A stretch of DNA of 64,000 nucleotides from Cytobacillus oceanisediminis 2691 (GCF_000294775.2 NZ_CP015506.1:533501-597500), one strand, 5' to 3'; positions 48,780-57,690 are shown, numbered from the stretch's first letter. Translations and numbers: made by a program. The notes: a model not told the origin generated them from the letters alone.

Positions 48780-49021
48780 TCTTGCCTAGCTGTTTAGTTG
48801 ACATCTCCTTTTGCAGGTTAATGGCTAATGTCACTCTCTCCTTAAAAAGGATGCTCTGTTAGCGATATTCCAATTTCAAAAGACCAGCCAGATATTTTCT
48901 GGCTGGTCCAGTATTGTAAATGAAGATTTAACGGAATAGAACTTCTGTAAATATAGTAATCAACCAAGTTTATTGTTAACTATTTTCATTTTAGTGGCAT
49001 CCAAATTTCGCTATATGTTTT
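48780..49021. other. intergenic stretch with a strong hairpin
   Basis: Holds a perfect stem GACCAGCCAGA (48882-48892) / TCTGGCTGGTC (48898-48908) with a 5-base loop but no T run, probably a terminator of the acetyltransferase gene. No other gene seen. Confidence 0.5.
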
Positions 49022-49081
49022 TTTAGGCACCTTAGCAACTGAACGTATTTTCAGCGTTGCCGGCAGAATGATGAAAAGGAT

Positions 49082-49095
49082 TGAAAACGATTTCA
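49082..49095. promoter_or_regulatory. catabolite-responsive element (cre) upstream of the PTS gene
   Basis: TGAAAACGATTTCA fits the CcpA consensus TGWNANCGNTNWCA at every position. It lies just upstream of the predicted -35, about 93 bases before the PTS start. Confidence 0.65.
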
Positions 49096-49101
49096 ATCCC
49101 A

Positions 49102-49130
49102 TTGAACTGCTGCAGCTGGGAATATATGAT
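49102..49130 (+). promoter_or_regulatory. sigma-A promoter of the PTS-nanE operon
   Basis: -35 TTGAAC (49102-49107), 17-base spacer, -10 TATGAT (49125-49130), 58 bases before the PTS start codon. Confidence 0.65.
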
Positions 49131-49187
49131 ACGGATAGAAGGTTAAAGCAGTAAAGCATCTCATCAAGATAAAGGGGGCCAGTATCA

Positions 49188-50718
49188 ATGAAAAAGGCTT
49201 TTGAAAAAGCACAGCAATTTGGTAAATCGTTTATGCTGCCAATAGCCGTTTTATCGGCTGCAGGTTTATTATTAGGAATTGGCGTAGCGCTGTCTAACCC
49301 GAATACGGTTTCAGCTTATTCATTTTTAGATATCAGCTGGCTGCAGGCCATTTTTACGATTATGAGTTCGGCAGGTTCGATCGTATTTGCCAACTTGCCG
49401 ATCATATTTGCGGTAGGGGTAGCGATCGGTTTAGCCCGTTCAGATAAAGCAACGGCTGGTTTAGCAGCCATGATTGGTTATTTTGTTATGAACAGCACCA
49501 TTAGTGCGCTGCTTTCTTTAACCGGAGATCTGGCGAAGGATAACCTGGCAGGAGCCGGCCAAGGGATGGCTGTCGGGATTCAAACTTTGGAAACCGGTGT
49601 TTTTGGGGGGATTATCGTCGGGATAGCGGCAGCTGCCCTGCATAATAAATACAATAAAATTCAGCTGCCTCAAGTGTTAGGATTCTTTGGAGGTCCCGCT
49701 TTATTCCTATTGTCGTTTCATTTGCTTCGATTTTTGTTGGAGCCATTCTATTTGTGATCTGGCCATATTTCCAGGCAGTAATCAATGGCTTGGATCAGTT
49801 GTTACTGGCACCGGGGAAATCGGAACTCTATTCTACGGATTTATTTTACGTATGCTTGGACCGCTTGGTCTGCACCATATTTTTTATCTTCCATTCTGGC
49901 AAACGGCTCTTGGAGGAACACTGGAGATTGGCGGGAAGCTAATCAGCGGTACACAAAATATCTTTTTTGCCCAGCTGGGTGATCCTTCGACTGAACAATA
50001 TTACGAAGGGGTATCACGATTTATGTCAGGCCGTTTTATTACGATGATGTTTGGGTTGCCGGGTGCAGCATTGGCCATTTATCATTGCTCTAAAAAGAAA
50101 AACAGAAAAGTGGTTGCTGGAATTTTGTTATCCGCAGCATTAACCTCATTTTTGACAGGCATCACAGAGCCGCTTGAATTTAGTTTCTTGTTCGTGGCAC
50201 CTCTTCTTTATTTAGTACATGCCATTTTCGATGGTTTTGCTTTTATGATGGCGGACATTTTCAATATTACTGTCGGCCAAACCTTCTCAGGCGGATTTAT
50301 TGATTTTATTTTATTTGGAATTCTTCAAGGGACAGATAAAACAAACTGGCCATATGTATTGATGGTAGGTATTCCATGGTTCTTCCTATACTACTTTACT
50401 TTTAAATTCTTAATCAGAAAAAAGAATTTCAAAGTTCTGGGACGTGAAGATGAAGAACAGGCTGCGGAGCAAGTTGCAGCTACAGATCGTGCTAAAACGA
50501 TTGTAGAAGGATTAGGCGGAACAAATAATATTGATATTGTTGATTGCTGTGCGACTCGTCTGCGGGTAACCGTAAAGGATGAATCCATGGTAAAAGATGA
50601 AATCATTAAACAGACCGGATCAAAAGGGATTGTGAAAAAGGGAACGGGAGTTCAAATTATTTATGGACCTCAAGTCACCATTGTTAAAAACGAGATAGAA
50701 GAGTATCTGGGTCAGTAA
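49188..50718 (+). pseudogene. PTS glucose/GlcNAc-family EIICB transporter, two frameshifts
   Basis: One protein of about 510 residues is spread over three frames. The EIIC start (FEKAQQFGKSFMLPIAVLSA) runs to FFGGP; a missing C near 49692 moves it to IPIVVSFASIFVGAILFVIW. A second missing base near 49800 moves it to VTGTGEIGTLFYGFILRMLG and on to the end. The EIIB domain has phosphocysteine in IVDCCATRLRVTV. There is no EIIA domain. With nanE next, the substrate is probably an amino sugar such as ManNAc, GlcNAc or MurNAc. It may be intact if the two deletions are sequencing errors. Confidence 0.8.
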
Positions 50719-50742
50719 TAAATAATAAGGACGTGTTTTTAA

Positions 50743-51435
50743 ATGCATCAAGTGCTGGAACAAATCAAAAATGGGCTAATTGTTTCCTGCCAGGCTTTAG
50801 AAGGAGAACCGCTTCACAGCTCGTTCATTATGGGACGTATGGCATTGGCTGCAAAGGAGGGAGGGGCTGTTGGCATTCGTGCCAACTCTGTCCCTGATAT
50901 TAAGGAAATAAAAGAACAAGTTGATCTTCCTGTGATTGGCATCATCAAACAAGTATACAAGGACCATCCTGTCTTTATTACACCAACGATGAAAGAGATC
51001 GATGCCTTAGCTGAGACGGGTGCCGAAATCATAGCAACAGATGCAACGACCCGGATCCGGCCGGATGGAAACGATCTGGAATCGTTTTATCAGGAGGTAA
51101 GATCAAAGTATCCTCATATACTGCTGATGGGCGATGTCTCTTCAGTAGAAGAAGCCATTTTGGCCGATGAGCTTGGATTTGATATTGTCGCACCAACATT
51201 ATACGGATATACAGAAGAGACAAAAGGATTGAAAATCGATGATCATGACTACTCCGTGATCAAACAAATCGTCAAAGAAGTGAAGCATGCAAAGGTTATA
51301 GCTGAAGGAAATGTCTCCACTCCGGAGATTGCCCGTTCAGTACTGGACTTTCATGTTCACTCGGTTGTGGTAGGCGGTGCAATAACAAGACCGCAGATCA
51401 TCACGAAAAGATTTGTAGAGGCTATTAAAAAATAA
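50743..51435 (+). CDS. nanE: N-acetylmannosamine-6-phosphate 2-epimerase
   Basis: A 230-residue TIM-barrel NanE. Typical parts are LIVSCQALEGEPLHSSFIMG, GAVGIRANSVPDIKEIK, IIKQVYKD, ADELGFDIVAPTLYGYT and VIAEGNVSTPE. It converts ManNAc-6-P to GlcNAc-6-P, feeding amino-sugar catabolism. It lies 24 bases after the PTS gene, implying import of ManNAc or a related sugar as its phosphate. nanA and nanK are absent from the window. Confidence 0.93.
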   Translation: MHQVLEQIKNGLIVSCQALEGEPLHSSFIMGRMALAAKEGGAVGIRANSVPDIKEIKEQVDLPVIGIIKQVYKDHPVFITPTMKEIDALAETGAEIIATDATTRIRPDGNDLESFYQEVRSKYPHILLMGDVSSVEEAILADELGFDIVAPTLYGYTEETKGLKIDDHDYSVIKQIVKEVKHAKVIAEGNVSTPEIARSVLDFHVHSVVVGGAITRPQIITKRFVEAIKK

Positions 51436-51440
51436 GGATC

Positions 51441-51480
51441 AGCTGAAAACAACTCAGTCTTCTGACTGTTGTTTTCAGCT
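51441..51480 (+). terminator. rho-independent terminator after nanE
   Basis: Long stem: AGCTGAAAACAAC...CAGTC pairs with GACTG...TTGTTTTCAGCT around a TTCT loop, followed by a T stretch. Confidence 0.85.
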
Positions 51481-51593
51481 TTTTGCTTTAGTGAGGCTAG
51501 TTATAGATATTTCATAGTTTTCTGCCCTTTGAACAAAAATATGGTTATCATCTTGTATAATGAACCTAAGGATATCTAAAAAGGAGATGGAAT

Positions 51594-52433
51594 ATGGAAT
51601 ATCTCGGTGAGAACCTTCTTCATGGCATAGCCTGCTCGATGGAAAAGTTCACAAGCTCGGAGTCGGAATTAGCAAAATATATAATCGGAAATCCTGATGA
51701 AATCAGCCAATTGTCAATCAATCAAATCGCGAAAAAAATTCATATTTCTCCTGCTACGATTACCCGATTCTGTCAGAAAATCTCTTTTTCAGGGTTTAAT
51801 GAATTCAAGCACGAATTAAAGAGATATATCGACTTAAGAAATAAGCCGGCAGCGTCCAGTGACATCAAAGAGATTGATTATTTTTCCAATCTCTATCAAA
51901 ACCATTTAGAGATCATCGAAACGACTTTCCGGAACATGACTTATTTTGATATTCAGCAAGCTATTACCCTGTTAACGAAAGCGGAGAGAGTGCATGTATA
52001 CGGCATCGGCAACTCAGGGATTGCAGCACAGGAGTTTAAATGGAAGTTTTTTCGGATCGGAATCCAGGTTGAGTCGATTACAGACCCTCATCAAGCTGTG
52101 ATGGATGCAGCATTAAGCTCAGACAGAAGCCTTGTCATTGGCATTTCTGTTTCAGGGAAAACAAAAGAAATAATCGATGCTGTCAAAATTTCCAAGAGAC
52201 AAGGTGCGTCAGTCCTTGCTATCTCAAGTGATAAAACATCCGAACTCTCCCGGCTGGCAGATCTATCCCTTCTGGTTACTAGTAAAAACAGTATGCATAT
52301 GAGCCAGAACATCTCTCCAACACTGCCGCTCTTCCTGCTCTTTGACTTGCTTTACACAGAACTTGTTGCGAAGGACTATATCAATCGTGTTCAGATTCGG
52401 GATAAGACATTGAGGGCCTTGAAGAATATCTAA
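51594..52433 (+). CDS. RpiR/MurR family transcriptional regulator
   Basis: A 279-residue regulator. The N-terminal RpiR helix-turn-helix is LSINQIAKKIHISPATITRF (about residues 41-60). A SIS sugar-phosphate-binding domain follows: ERVHVYGIGNSGIAAQEF, VIGISVSGKTKEIIDAVKI and VLAISSDKTSELSRLAD. It probably senses an amino-sugar phosphate and controls the PTS-nanE genes upstream. It has its own AAGGAGATGG ribosome site. Confidence 0.92.
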   Translation: MEYLGENLLHGIACSMEKFTSSESELAKYIIGNPDEISQLSINQIAKKIHISPATITRFCQKISFSGFNEFKHELKRYIDLRNKPAASSDIKEIDYFSNLYQNHLEIIETTFRNMTYFDIQQAITLLTKAERVHVYGIGNSGIAAQEFKWKFFRIGIQVESITDPHQAVMDAALSSDRSLVIGISVSGKTKEIIDAVKISKRQGASVLAISSDKTSELSRLADLSLLVTSKNSMHMSQNISPTLPLFLLFDLLYTELVAKDYINRVQIRDKTLRALKNI

Positions 52434-52474
52434 TAAGGGAAAAGGCATAAATGAAGATAAGTCATGGAAACATA

Positions 52475-52500
52475 AAAGAGCCCTAACGTGAAGGCTCTTT
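52475..52500. terminator. terminator downstream of ebrB
   Basis: Arms AAAGAGCC and GGCTCTTT around a 10-base loop between the convergent rpiR-like and ebrB genes, overlapping the last codons of ebrB. Confidence 0.75.
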
Positions 52501-52830
52501 TGCAGTCTCTTCATTACTGGAAGAATTCAATGCGATTATTCCGCCGATAATCAGTATGATTCCCAGTATCTTGAGGCTGCTGAATGCTTCTCCCCATAGT
52601 ACGGCACCGATTAACGCAGTTAACGCTGTTCCTGCTCCTGACCAAATGGCATAAGCCAGACTTAATGGAATGGTTTTAAGACATAATGATAGGCAATAAA
52701 ATGAAAGTGCATAGCCAAACAAGACTCCTGCAGATGGCAGCGGCACCGTAAAGCCATCCGACAGCTTAAGCATGGTGGTGGCAAAAATCTCTCCTGCGAT
52801 TGAGACTGTTAAATAAAAGTATCCTCTCAT
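52483..52830 (-). CDS. ebrB: SMR multidrug efflux subunit EbrB-like
   Basis: A 115-residue four-helix small multidrug resistance protein. It has the essential membrane glutamate in SIAGEIFATTMLKLSDGF and the signature CLKTIPLSLAYAIWSGAGTAL. A 15-residue polar tail follows helix 4. ATG 52830 has GGAGG 8 bases upstream and starts 1 base after the ebrA stop. Paired SMR genes such as EbrAB work as hetero-oligomers exporting cationic dyes and drugs. Confidence 0.88.
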   Translation of the reverse strand: MRGYFYLTVSIAGEIFATTMLKLSDGFTVPLPSAGVLFGYALSFYCLSLCLKTIPLSLAYAIWSGAGTALTALIGAVLWGEAFSSLKILGIILIIGGIIALNSSSNEETAKEPSR

Positions 52831-52831
52831 A

Positions 52832-53155
52832 TTAATGGCCTCCACCGCTATTTAATAAAATAACTCCTCCAACTATTAAAGCCAGTCCCAGAATCTTTTT
52901 GTCATTTACATTCTCTTTATAGATGGTGATTCCGACCAAGGCTGTCAGCACGGTCCCGAGGCCAGCCCAAATCGCATAAGCCACACCAAGCGGCAGTGTT
53001 TTTAACGATAAAGATAACGAATAAAAAGCTACACCGTATCCAATGATTACACCAAGGGATGGCAGTAGTTTTTTGAACCCGTTTGTTGCTTTAAGCATGG
53101 AACTGCCAAACACTTCACTTACAATGGCTAATGCTAAAAGTAAATAGGCATTCAT
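52832..53155 (-). CDS. ebrA: SMR multidrug efflux subunit EbrA-like
   Basis: A 107-residue SMR protein. The conserved glutamate is in LAIVSEVFGSSMLKATNGF and the signature is LKTLPLGVAYAIWAGLGTVL. It lacks the polar tail of its partner, as is usual in heteromeric pairs, where the subunits differ in charge and orientation. First gene of the two-gene operon. Confidence 0.88.
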   Translation of the reverse strand: MNAYLLLALAIVSEVFGSSMLKATNGFKKLLPSLGVIIGYGVAFYSLSLSLKTLPLGVAYAIWAGLGTVLTALVGITIYKENVNDKKILGLALIVGGVILLNSGGGH

Positions 53156-53323
53156 AATATCTCCCCAATTCTTCTCCGAATGGATTCAATTTATTTTACC
53201 TTTTCGAAGGTTCTCTTTGCCAAGTATATGAATGTAAGAAAAAGTGAAACCAATTAATTTCCAATTCGTAATCATAGTTATCTTATAGGGAGATCTCCCC
53301 GGTTTTGTGATGGAGGTTTGTTC

Positions 53324-54532
53324 ATGAATTTCATAACAAGAAAAACAAGATCACTTTGGATAGATCAAATAGCCAGCAAGAGCTGTGAAATAACGGTTCC
53401 ATCTGATTTTACCTGTATGGATCCATATGTTGAGGGGAAAAGGGTTGTGATGCTGGGAGAGAGCAGCCATGGAGTCGGGGATTTTTACACAGGCAAAATA
53501 AATATGATTAAGTATTTGCATAGTGTCCATGGATTTAATGTGGTTGTCATGGAGAGCGGTCTGCTTGAAGCGGTATTTTGCAGAAAGCTTCTGAAAGACC
53601 TCCCTGCTGAGGAGAAAATTCAGCATGGCCTTCTGGATATTTTTCATAATGAAGAAATGCTCCCTTTATTTCAGGAATCCTGGGCGAACCGCCTGCATAT
53701 CGCCGGTATGGATATACAGCCCGCATACCCGCTGATATCGCAAAACATGCTGGAATGGCTCAAGTTTAATACAGATGAAGAAGTATATGCTTCCATTCAT
53801 CAGGCAGAAACAGTATTTTTCAATATTGATGAGGAGATAAGGGGACAAACGAAAATAGCTAAGAAGGCTAAAGAAAAGATTCAAATGTGTATGGATCTAT
53901 ATCAGTCCAGTCTGGAGCTTTTTGAGAGCAGATTGAAGGAAGATGATATAGAAAAAGAAAGGAACCTTAAGGTTATAGGGCAGGGACTCAAGAACCGTTT
54001 GAAGTGGCTGGAAATCAATACAAAAAGCTGGATTGCTTCAGGAGTCATTCGGGGAACGTATATGTTCAGAAATCTGCAGTGGTTATTGGAAGAGTATTAC
54101 AAGGGTGAAAAGGTCATTGTGTGGGCTCATAATTTTCATATTAGAAAAAGCAAAACAGTCACTTCTAAGCTGTTTGGTATCACGAATGTCGGACAGCAGC
54201 TATCAAAATGCTATGGCGATCAAGTTTACTCCATAGGTTATTATGCCGGAGAAGGTGAGCTTGCCTCCCTGCTTAGAGTGAACTTTCCCATTAATTTGTC
54301 TAAAAAACAGTTAGAAAGTTTACTTCTGGAAGCCTGTAGGCATGACAGTTTTGTGCCTTTATGTGAAAAGGGGCTTCCAAAGCGGAACTGGCTGAATCGG
54401 AGGTGGCGGCTCCTCGAAGCTGGCATGATAGGGCTGTTGCCTATTGCCATATATCCGCAAAAGCACTATGACGGCATCATGTTTTGCAGAAAGGTTAAGC
54501 CTCCTGCTTATTTTATGAATAGGCTCCTTTAG
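53324..54532 (+). CDS. erythromycin esterase family protein
   Basis: A 402-residue EreA-like protein. Family motifs are VVMLGESSHGVGDFYTGKIN (Glu/His of the catalytic region), GFNVVVMESGLLEAVF, WASGV-like IASGVIRGTYMFRN and VIVWAHNFHIRKS. Some members hydrolyse macrolide lactones; most chromosomal ones in Bacillus have unproved substrates, so resistance should not be assumed. ATG 53324 is 8 bases after GGAGG. Monocistronic. Confidence 0.85.
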   Translation: MNFITRKTRSLWIDQIASKSCEITVPSDFTCMDPYVEGKRVVMLGESSHGVGDFYTGKINMIKYLHSVHGFNVVVMESGLLEAVFCRKLLKDLPAEEKIQHGLLDIFHNEEMLPLFQESWANRLHIAGMDIQPAYPLISQNMLEWLKFNTDEEVYASIHQAETVFFNIDEEIRGQTKIAKKAKEKIQMCMDLYQSSLELFESRLKEDDIEKERNLKVIGQGLKNRLKWLEINTKSWIASGVIRGTYMFRNLQWLLEEYYKGEKVIVWAHNFHIRKSKTVTSKLFGITNVGQQLSKCYGDQVYSIGYYAGEGELASLLRVNFPINLSKKQLESLLLEACRHDSFVPLCEKGLPKRNWLNRRWRLLEAGMIGLLPIAIYPQKHYDGIMFCRKVKPPAYFMNRLL

Positions 54533-54578
54533 GCAAGGCATTCTAATTAAGAATGCTGGAAAAAGGAGAATGATGAAC

Positions 54579-55436
54579 ATGTACTTTTATAAAGAAGATT
54601 TAATTAATATGATTGTGCCGGATAAGCCGGATCCGCATGCGGCGAAAGTGCTGCAGGAGGCGTTGGGCGGGCAGTTTGGTGAAATGAGGACGCTGATGCA
54701 GTTTTCATTCCAGAGTGCAAATTTCAGAGGAAAAGCGAAGCAATATCGTGATCTGATCAGAGGTGTGTTTTTGGAAGAGCTAAGTCATGTTGAACTCGTT
54801 CAAACTACGATTAATCAGCTTCTAAATGATGCTGGCGGAAGTATGCCAGGCAATCAGGCTGAAGATGGGGCTCCATTGGACGATGTGATTCAAGGAGGAG
54901 CTAACCCTCATCATTTTATTATGGGGGCAAAGGCATCTCTTCCTGTCGATGCTGGCGGTAACCCGTGGAACGGATCCTGGGTATATGACCACGGCAACCT
55001 GGTGGCCAACCTCCTGAATAATGTCGTTCTTGAATCGACAGGTGTTCTCCAGAAATCAAGGATTTACGAGATGAGCAGCAATAAGACGCTAAGAGAGACG
55101 ATTGCCTTCCTGATTGTCCGGGATAATGCCCATCAAAATGCATTCGCAAAAGCACTGGAAACGTTAGGAGTGGATTGGGGCAAAATATTCCCGATTCCTA
55201 ATTACGATCTAAATAAATACCCTGAATGCCGAAAATATGTGGAAATGGGCTTCCACAATGCCCAGTTTAATTTCAGGCTTGATGATACCCGGATCGGTGA
55301 GGTTTTCCAGGGGACCACTCCAAGCAGAAATGGCGGAGATCTTGCCGTTGTAGAACCGCCAAAAGGCTATCCTGTTCCTGAAATGCCTGATATGCCAAAT
55401 GAGCATGCCCCGGGTCTTTTTGATTTGAATAATTAG
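54579..55436 (+). CDS. manganese catalase
   Basis: A 285-residue di-manganese catalase. Ligand-bearing helices are GGQFGEMRTLMQFSFQS, FLEELSHVELVQTTINQLL and VLESTGVLQKSRIYEMS, then IVRDNAHQNAFAKALETL. It disproportionates H2O2 without haem. Similar proteins in Bacillus include YjqC and the coat protein CotJC; no cotJA/cotJB neighbours are present. The ATG at 54579 is best spaced to AAGGAG; two ATGs lie 6-9 bases earlier. Confidence 0.92.
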   Translation: MYFYKEDLINMIVPDKPDPHAAKVLQEALGGQFGEMRTLMQFSFQSANFRGKAKQYRDLIRGVFLEELSHVELVQTTINQLLNDAGGSMPGNQAEDGAPLDDVIQGGANPHHFIMGAKASLPVDAGGNPWNGSWVYDHGNLVANLLNNVVLESTGVLQKSRIYEMSSNKTLRETIAFLIVRDNAHQNAFAKALETLGVDWGKIFPIPNYDLNKYPECRKYVEMGFHNAQFNFRLDDTRIGEVFQGTTPSRNGGDLAVVEPPKGYPVPEMPDMPNEHAPGLFDLNN

Positions 55437-55448
55437 TTTTTTTTCTTC

Positions 55449-55472
55449 TGGCGTCCTGAATATAGGACGCCA
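55449..55472 (+). terminator. rho-independent terminator after Mn catalase
   Basis: Perfect arms TGGCGTCCT and AGGACGCCA with a 6-base loop and T-rich tail. Confidence 0.88.
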
Positions 55473-55571
55473 TTTTATTATATATTTTTAAGGTTTCCTT
55501 CAGCAATTTTGGGGAATCTATAGTTATCGAATCAATGAAGAACATTTTTGTTGCAGAAAGGAGTGTCGCGG

Positions 55572-56345
55572 ATGGAGTCCATTTGGCTCGAGTATGCCTG
55601 GGCATTATTGATATTAATTGGTCTGGAAGGATTGCTGTCGGCTGACAATGCTCTTGTCTTAGCCGTCATAGCGAAGCATTTACCCGAAGATCAGAAGAAA
55701 AAGGCAATTAATTATGGAATCATTATGGCTTTCGTTTTCCGGTTTGGTGCGCTTTTTGCCATTTCATTTATTGCAAACGTCTGGCAGATCCAGGCGATTG
55801 GAGCGGCATATCTATTGTACCTTGGCTTAAAACATGTAATTAAGGCCAAGTTCGGAAAAGAAAACGAAAATATTCGTGAGGATGTGAAGGAAGAAGCGGC
55901 AGGGAAAGGATTTTGGCCAACCGTAGGGAAGATTGCATTAGCCGATCTTGCCTTTGCCATCGATTCGATTCTTGCTGCTGTTGCGCTGGCACTAGGTCTG
56001 CCGGATTCACCGCTTGACGATTTCGGCGGCATGGATGGCGGCCAGTTTATTGTAGTGGTGCTAGGCGGGATTGCCGGACTGATCCTGATTAAGTTCGCGG
56101 CTACCTGGTTTGTTAAGCTCCTTGCTAAACGGCCGGCATTAGAAACAACCGCTTATGCGATTGTCGCCTGGGTTGGTGTCAAGCTTGCTGTTATTACACT
56201 TGCCCATGAGGATATCGGTGTCCTTGATCATCATTTTCCTCATAGTACAGGCTGGACATTGGTCTTTTATGGCGTATTGGTGGCCATTGCCCTGTTTGGC
56301 TGGTTTGCGCCGGGTAAGAAGCAAACTGAGGGTGAAGCTTTATAA
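55572..56345 (+). CDS. TerC family integral membrane protein (YkoY-like)
   Basis: A 257-residue TerC protein with seven to eight helices. The metal-binding signatures are EGLLSADNALVLAVIAKHLP and its repeat ADLAFAIDSILAAVALALG. Bacillus homologues YkoY (MeeY) and YceF (MeeF) export manganese that metallates secreted enzymes. It lies 135 bases after the Mn catalase. Unlike B. subtilis ykoY, no yybP-ykoY manganese riboswitch core is visible upstream. ATG 55572 follows AAAGGAGTG. Confidence 0.9.
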   Translation: MESIWLEYAWALLILIGLEGLLSADNALVLAVIAKHLPEDQKKKAINYGIIMAFVFRFGALFAISFIANVWQIQAIGAAYLLYLGLKHVIKAKFGKENENIREDVKEEAAGKGFWPTVGKIALADLAFAIDSILAAVALALGLPDSPLDDFGGMDGGQFIVVVLGGIAGLILIKFAATWFVKLLAKRPALETTAYAIVAWVGVKLAVITLAHEDIGVLDHHFPHSTGWTLVFYGVLVAIALFGWFAPGKKQTEGEAL

Positions 56346-56350
56346 AGAGA

Positions 56351-56378
56351 AATGCGTTGATCTTTGGATTAACGCATT
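56351..56378 (+). terminator. rho-independent terminator after terC-like gene
   Basis: Arms AATGCGTTGATC and GATTAACGCATT (one G-T wobble) with a 4-base loop, then seven Ts. Confidence 0.88.
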
Positions 56379-56492
56379 TTTTTATGGACATAAAAAATGC
56401 AGCTAGTGCAGCTGTCTTTTTTTTATTGTGGAAGAAAAATTTGAGATTGAATTAAGTATAAAAAATTACAGGTGATATTAAAAGAGTGCTAG

Positions 56493-56529
56493 TGATAACG
56501 CTTTCACGGGCTGGTAATAAAGTTATAAT
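56493..56529 (+). promoter_or_regulatory. cre site and promoter of the monosaccharide ABC operon
   Basis: TGATAACGCTTTCA (56493-56506) fits the CcpA cre consensus at every position. A perfect -10 TATAAT lies at 56524-56529 while the -35 is poor (TTTCAC inside the cre). CcpA would therefore block the promoter, and the weak -35 suggests activation by the downstream two-component regulator. Confidence 0.75.
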
Positions 56530-56577
56530 TTTTCCTGTAGGCAGGTAATTTTTATCCATTATAAAGGGGGAAAAAGA

Positions 56578-57690
56578 ATGAAAAGAAAGTGGAAAGTCAT
56601 TTCTCTTATGCTGACGGTTATGATGTTTGCGTTTATTGCAGCAGGATGCAGCCAGGGCACTGGCGGCGGAAGCAGTGAGGTAAGTGTCGGTATCGTTTTG
56701 CCAACGAAAGATGAGCCCAGATGGGTTCAGGATGAGCAAAGATTTAAAGATGCGTTAAAAGGAACGGAATATACAACTGAGATTTTGTTTAGCCAGGGAT
56801 CTTCGGCTAAGGAAAAAGAAAATGTAGAGACATTGCTGAACAAAGGGATTGATGTGCTGATTATCTGTCCGCAAGATGGCGATGCAGCTGCTGCAGCGGT
56901 TGAGGCTGCGAAGAAAGATGGGGTAAAAGTCATATCCTATGACCGTTTAATTACCAATACAGATGCAATTGATTATTATGTAACATTTGACAGCCTTGCT
57001 GTAGGAGCTGCACAGGCACAATACCTGGCAGATAACGCAACGGGCAAGGACGTGCCTCTGTATCTATACGCAGGCGCTGCTTCTGATAACAATGCTTTCC
57101 TATTCTTCCAGGGAGCATGGAGTGTGCTTCAGCCTAAGATTGCAGATGGCACATTCAAGATTGCTAATTCAAGCGAAGCCGAAGCTTTGAAAGAGACAGC
57201 TGATCTGTCCCGTGACCAGCTAAGCAAAATCATTGGCCAGGTGACAACGAACTGGGATCCAAACGAAGCGAAGAACAAGGCACAAACGCATTTGACTGCA
57301 GCTTCTGACGATATGAAGGGCGATGTGGCAATTCTTGCTCCGAACGACGGAACGGCCCGTTCCATTGCAGATGTTTTTGGAACTGACAGTGCAGTATCCA
57401 GCTATCTTGTAACAGGTCAGGATGCAGAGAAGGCTTCCATTCAATACGTTATTGATGAAAAGCAATCCATGACAGTATTCAAGGATGTTCGTACTCTCGT
57501 GAAAGATGCAATGGGCATGGCGATCGATATCCTTGAAGACAAAGACCCTGAGACAACTGGTTCTTACGACAACGGCAAGATTGAAGTAAAAGCAAAGCAA
57601 ACAGCTGTAATCGTTGTCGACAAAGATAACGTGAAAAAAGAACTGATTGATTCTGAATACTATAAAGCGGATGAATTTACAGGACTTTAA
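56578..57690 (+). CDS. chvE: multiple-monosaccharide ABC transporter substrate-binding lipoprotein (ChvE/XylF type)
   Basis: A 370-residue lipoprotein. The signal ends at AFIAAGCSQG (lipobox IAAGC). The periplasmic-binding fold has VGIVLPTKDEPRWVQDEQRF, GIDVLIICPQDGDAAAAAVE, VISYDRLITNTDAIDYYVTF and VTGQDAEKASIQYVIDEKQS, as in ChvE and XylF that bind xylose, glucose, galactose and arabinose. First gene of the operon with ATPase and permease. A large intercistronic hairpin follows its stop and may raise its expression relative to the membrane components. Confidence 0.9.
   Translation: MKRKWKVISLMLTVMMFAFIAAGCSQGTGGGSSEVSVGIVLPTKDEPRWVQDEQRFKDALKGTEYTTEILFSQGSSAKEKENVETLLNKGIDVLIICPQDGDAAAAAVEAAKKDGVKVISYDRLITNTDAIDYYVTFDSLAVGAAQAQYLADNATGKDVPLYLYAGAASDNNAFLFFQGAWSVLQPKIADGTFKIANSSEAEALKETADLSRDQLSKIIGQVTTNWDPNEAKNKAQTHLTAASDDMKGDVAILAPNDGTARSIADVFGTDSAVSSYLVTGQDAEKASIQYVIDEKQSMTVFKDVRTLVKDAMGMAIDILEDKDPETTGSYDNGKIEVKAKQTAVIVVDKDNVKKELIDSEYYKADEFTGL

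Larger units (their letters stand above)
49022..49154 (+). pseudogene. C-terminal gene remnant overlapping the PTS promoter
   Basis: An open startless frame reads LGTLATERIFSVAGRMMKRI, ENDFNPIELLQLGIYDTDRR, LKQ to the TAA at 49152-49154. The composition is convincingly protein-like, but the 5' part is absent and I cannot name the family. The promoter and cre of the PTS gene lie within this remnant. Confidence 0.4.

Noticed and set aside
53324-54532. Confirmed macrolide resistance gene
   Set aside because: Only the family is supported. Chromosomal erythromycin-esterase-like proteins often do not act on macrolides.
55473-55571. yybP-ykoY manganese riboswitch before the terC-like gene
   Set aside because: The gap is too short after the catalase terminator and lacks the conserved core.
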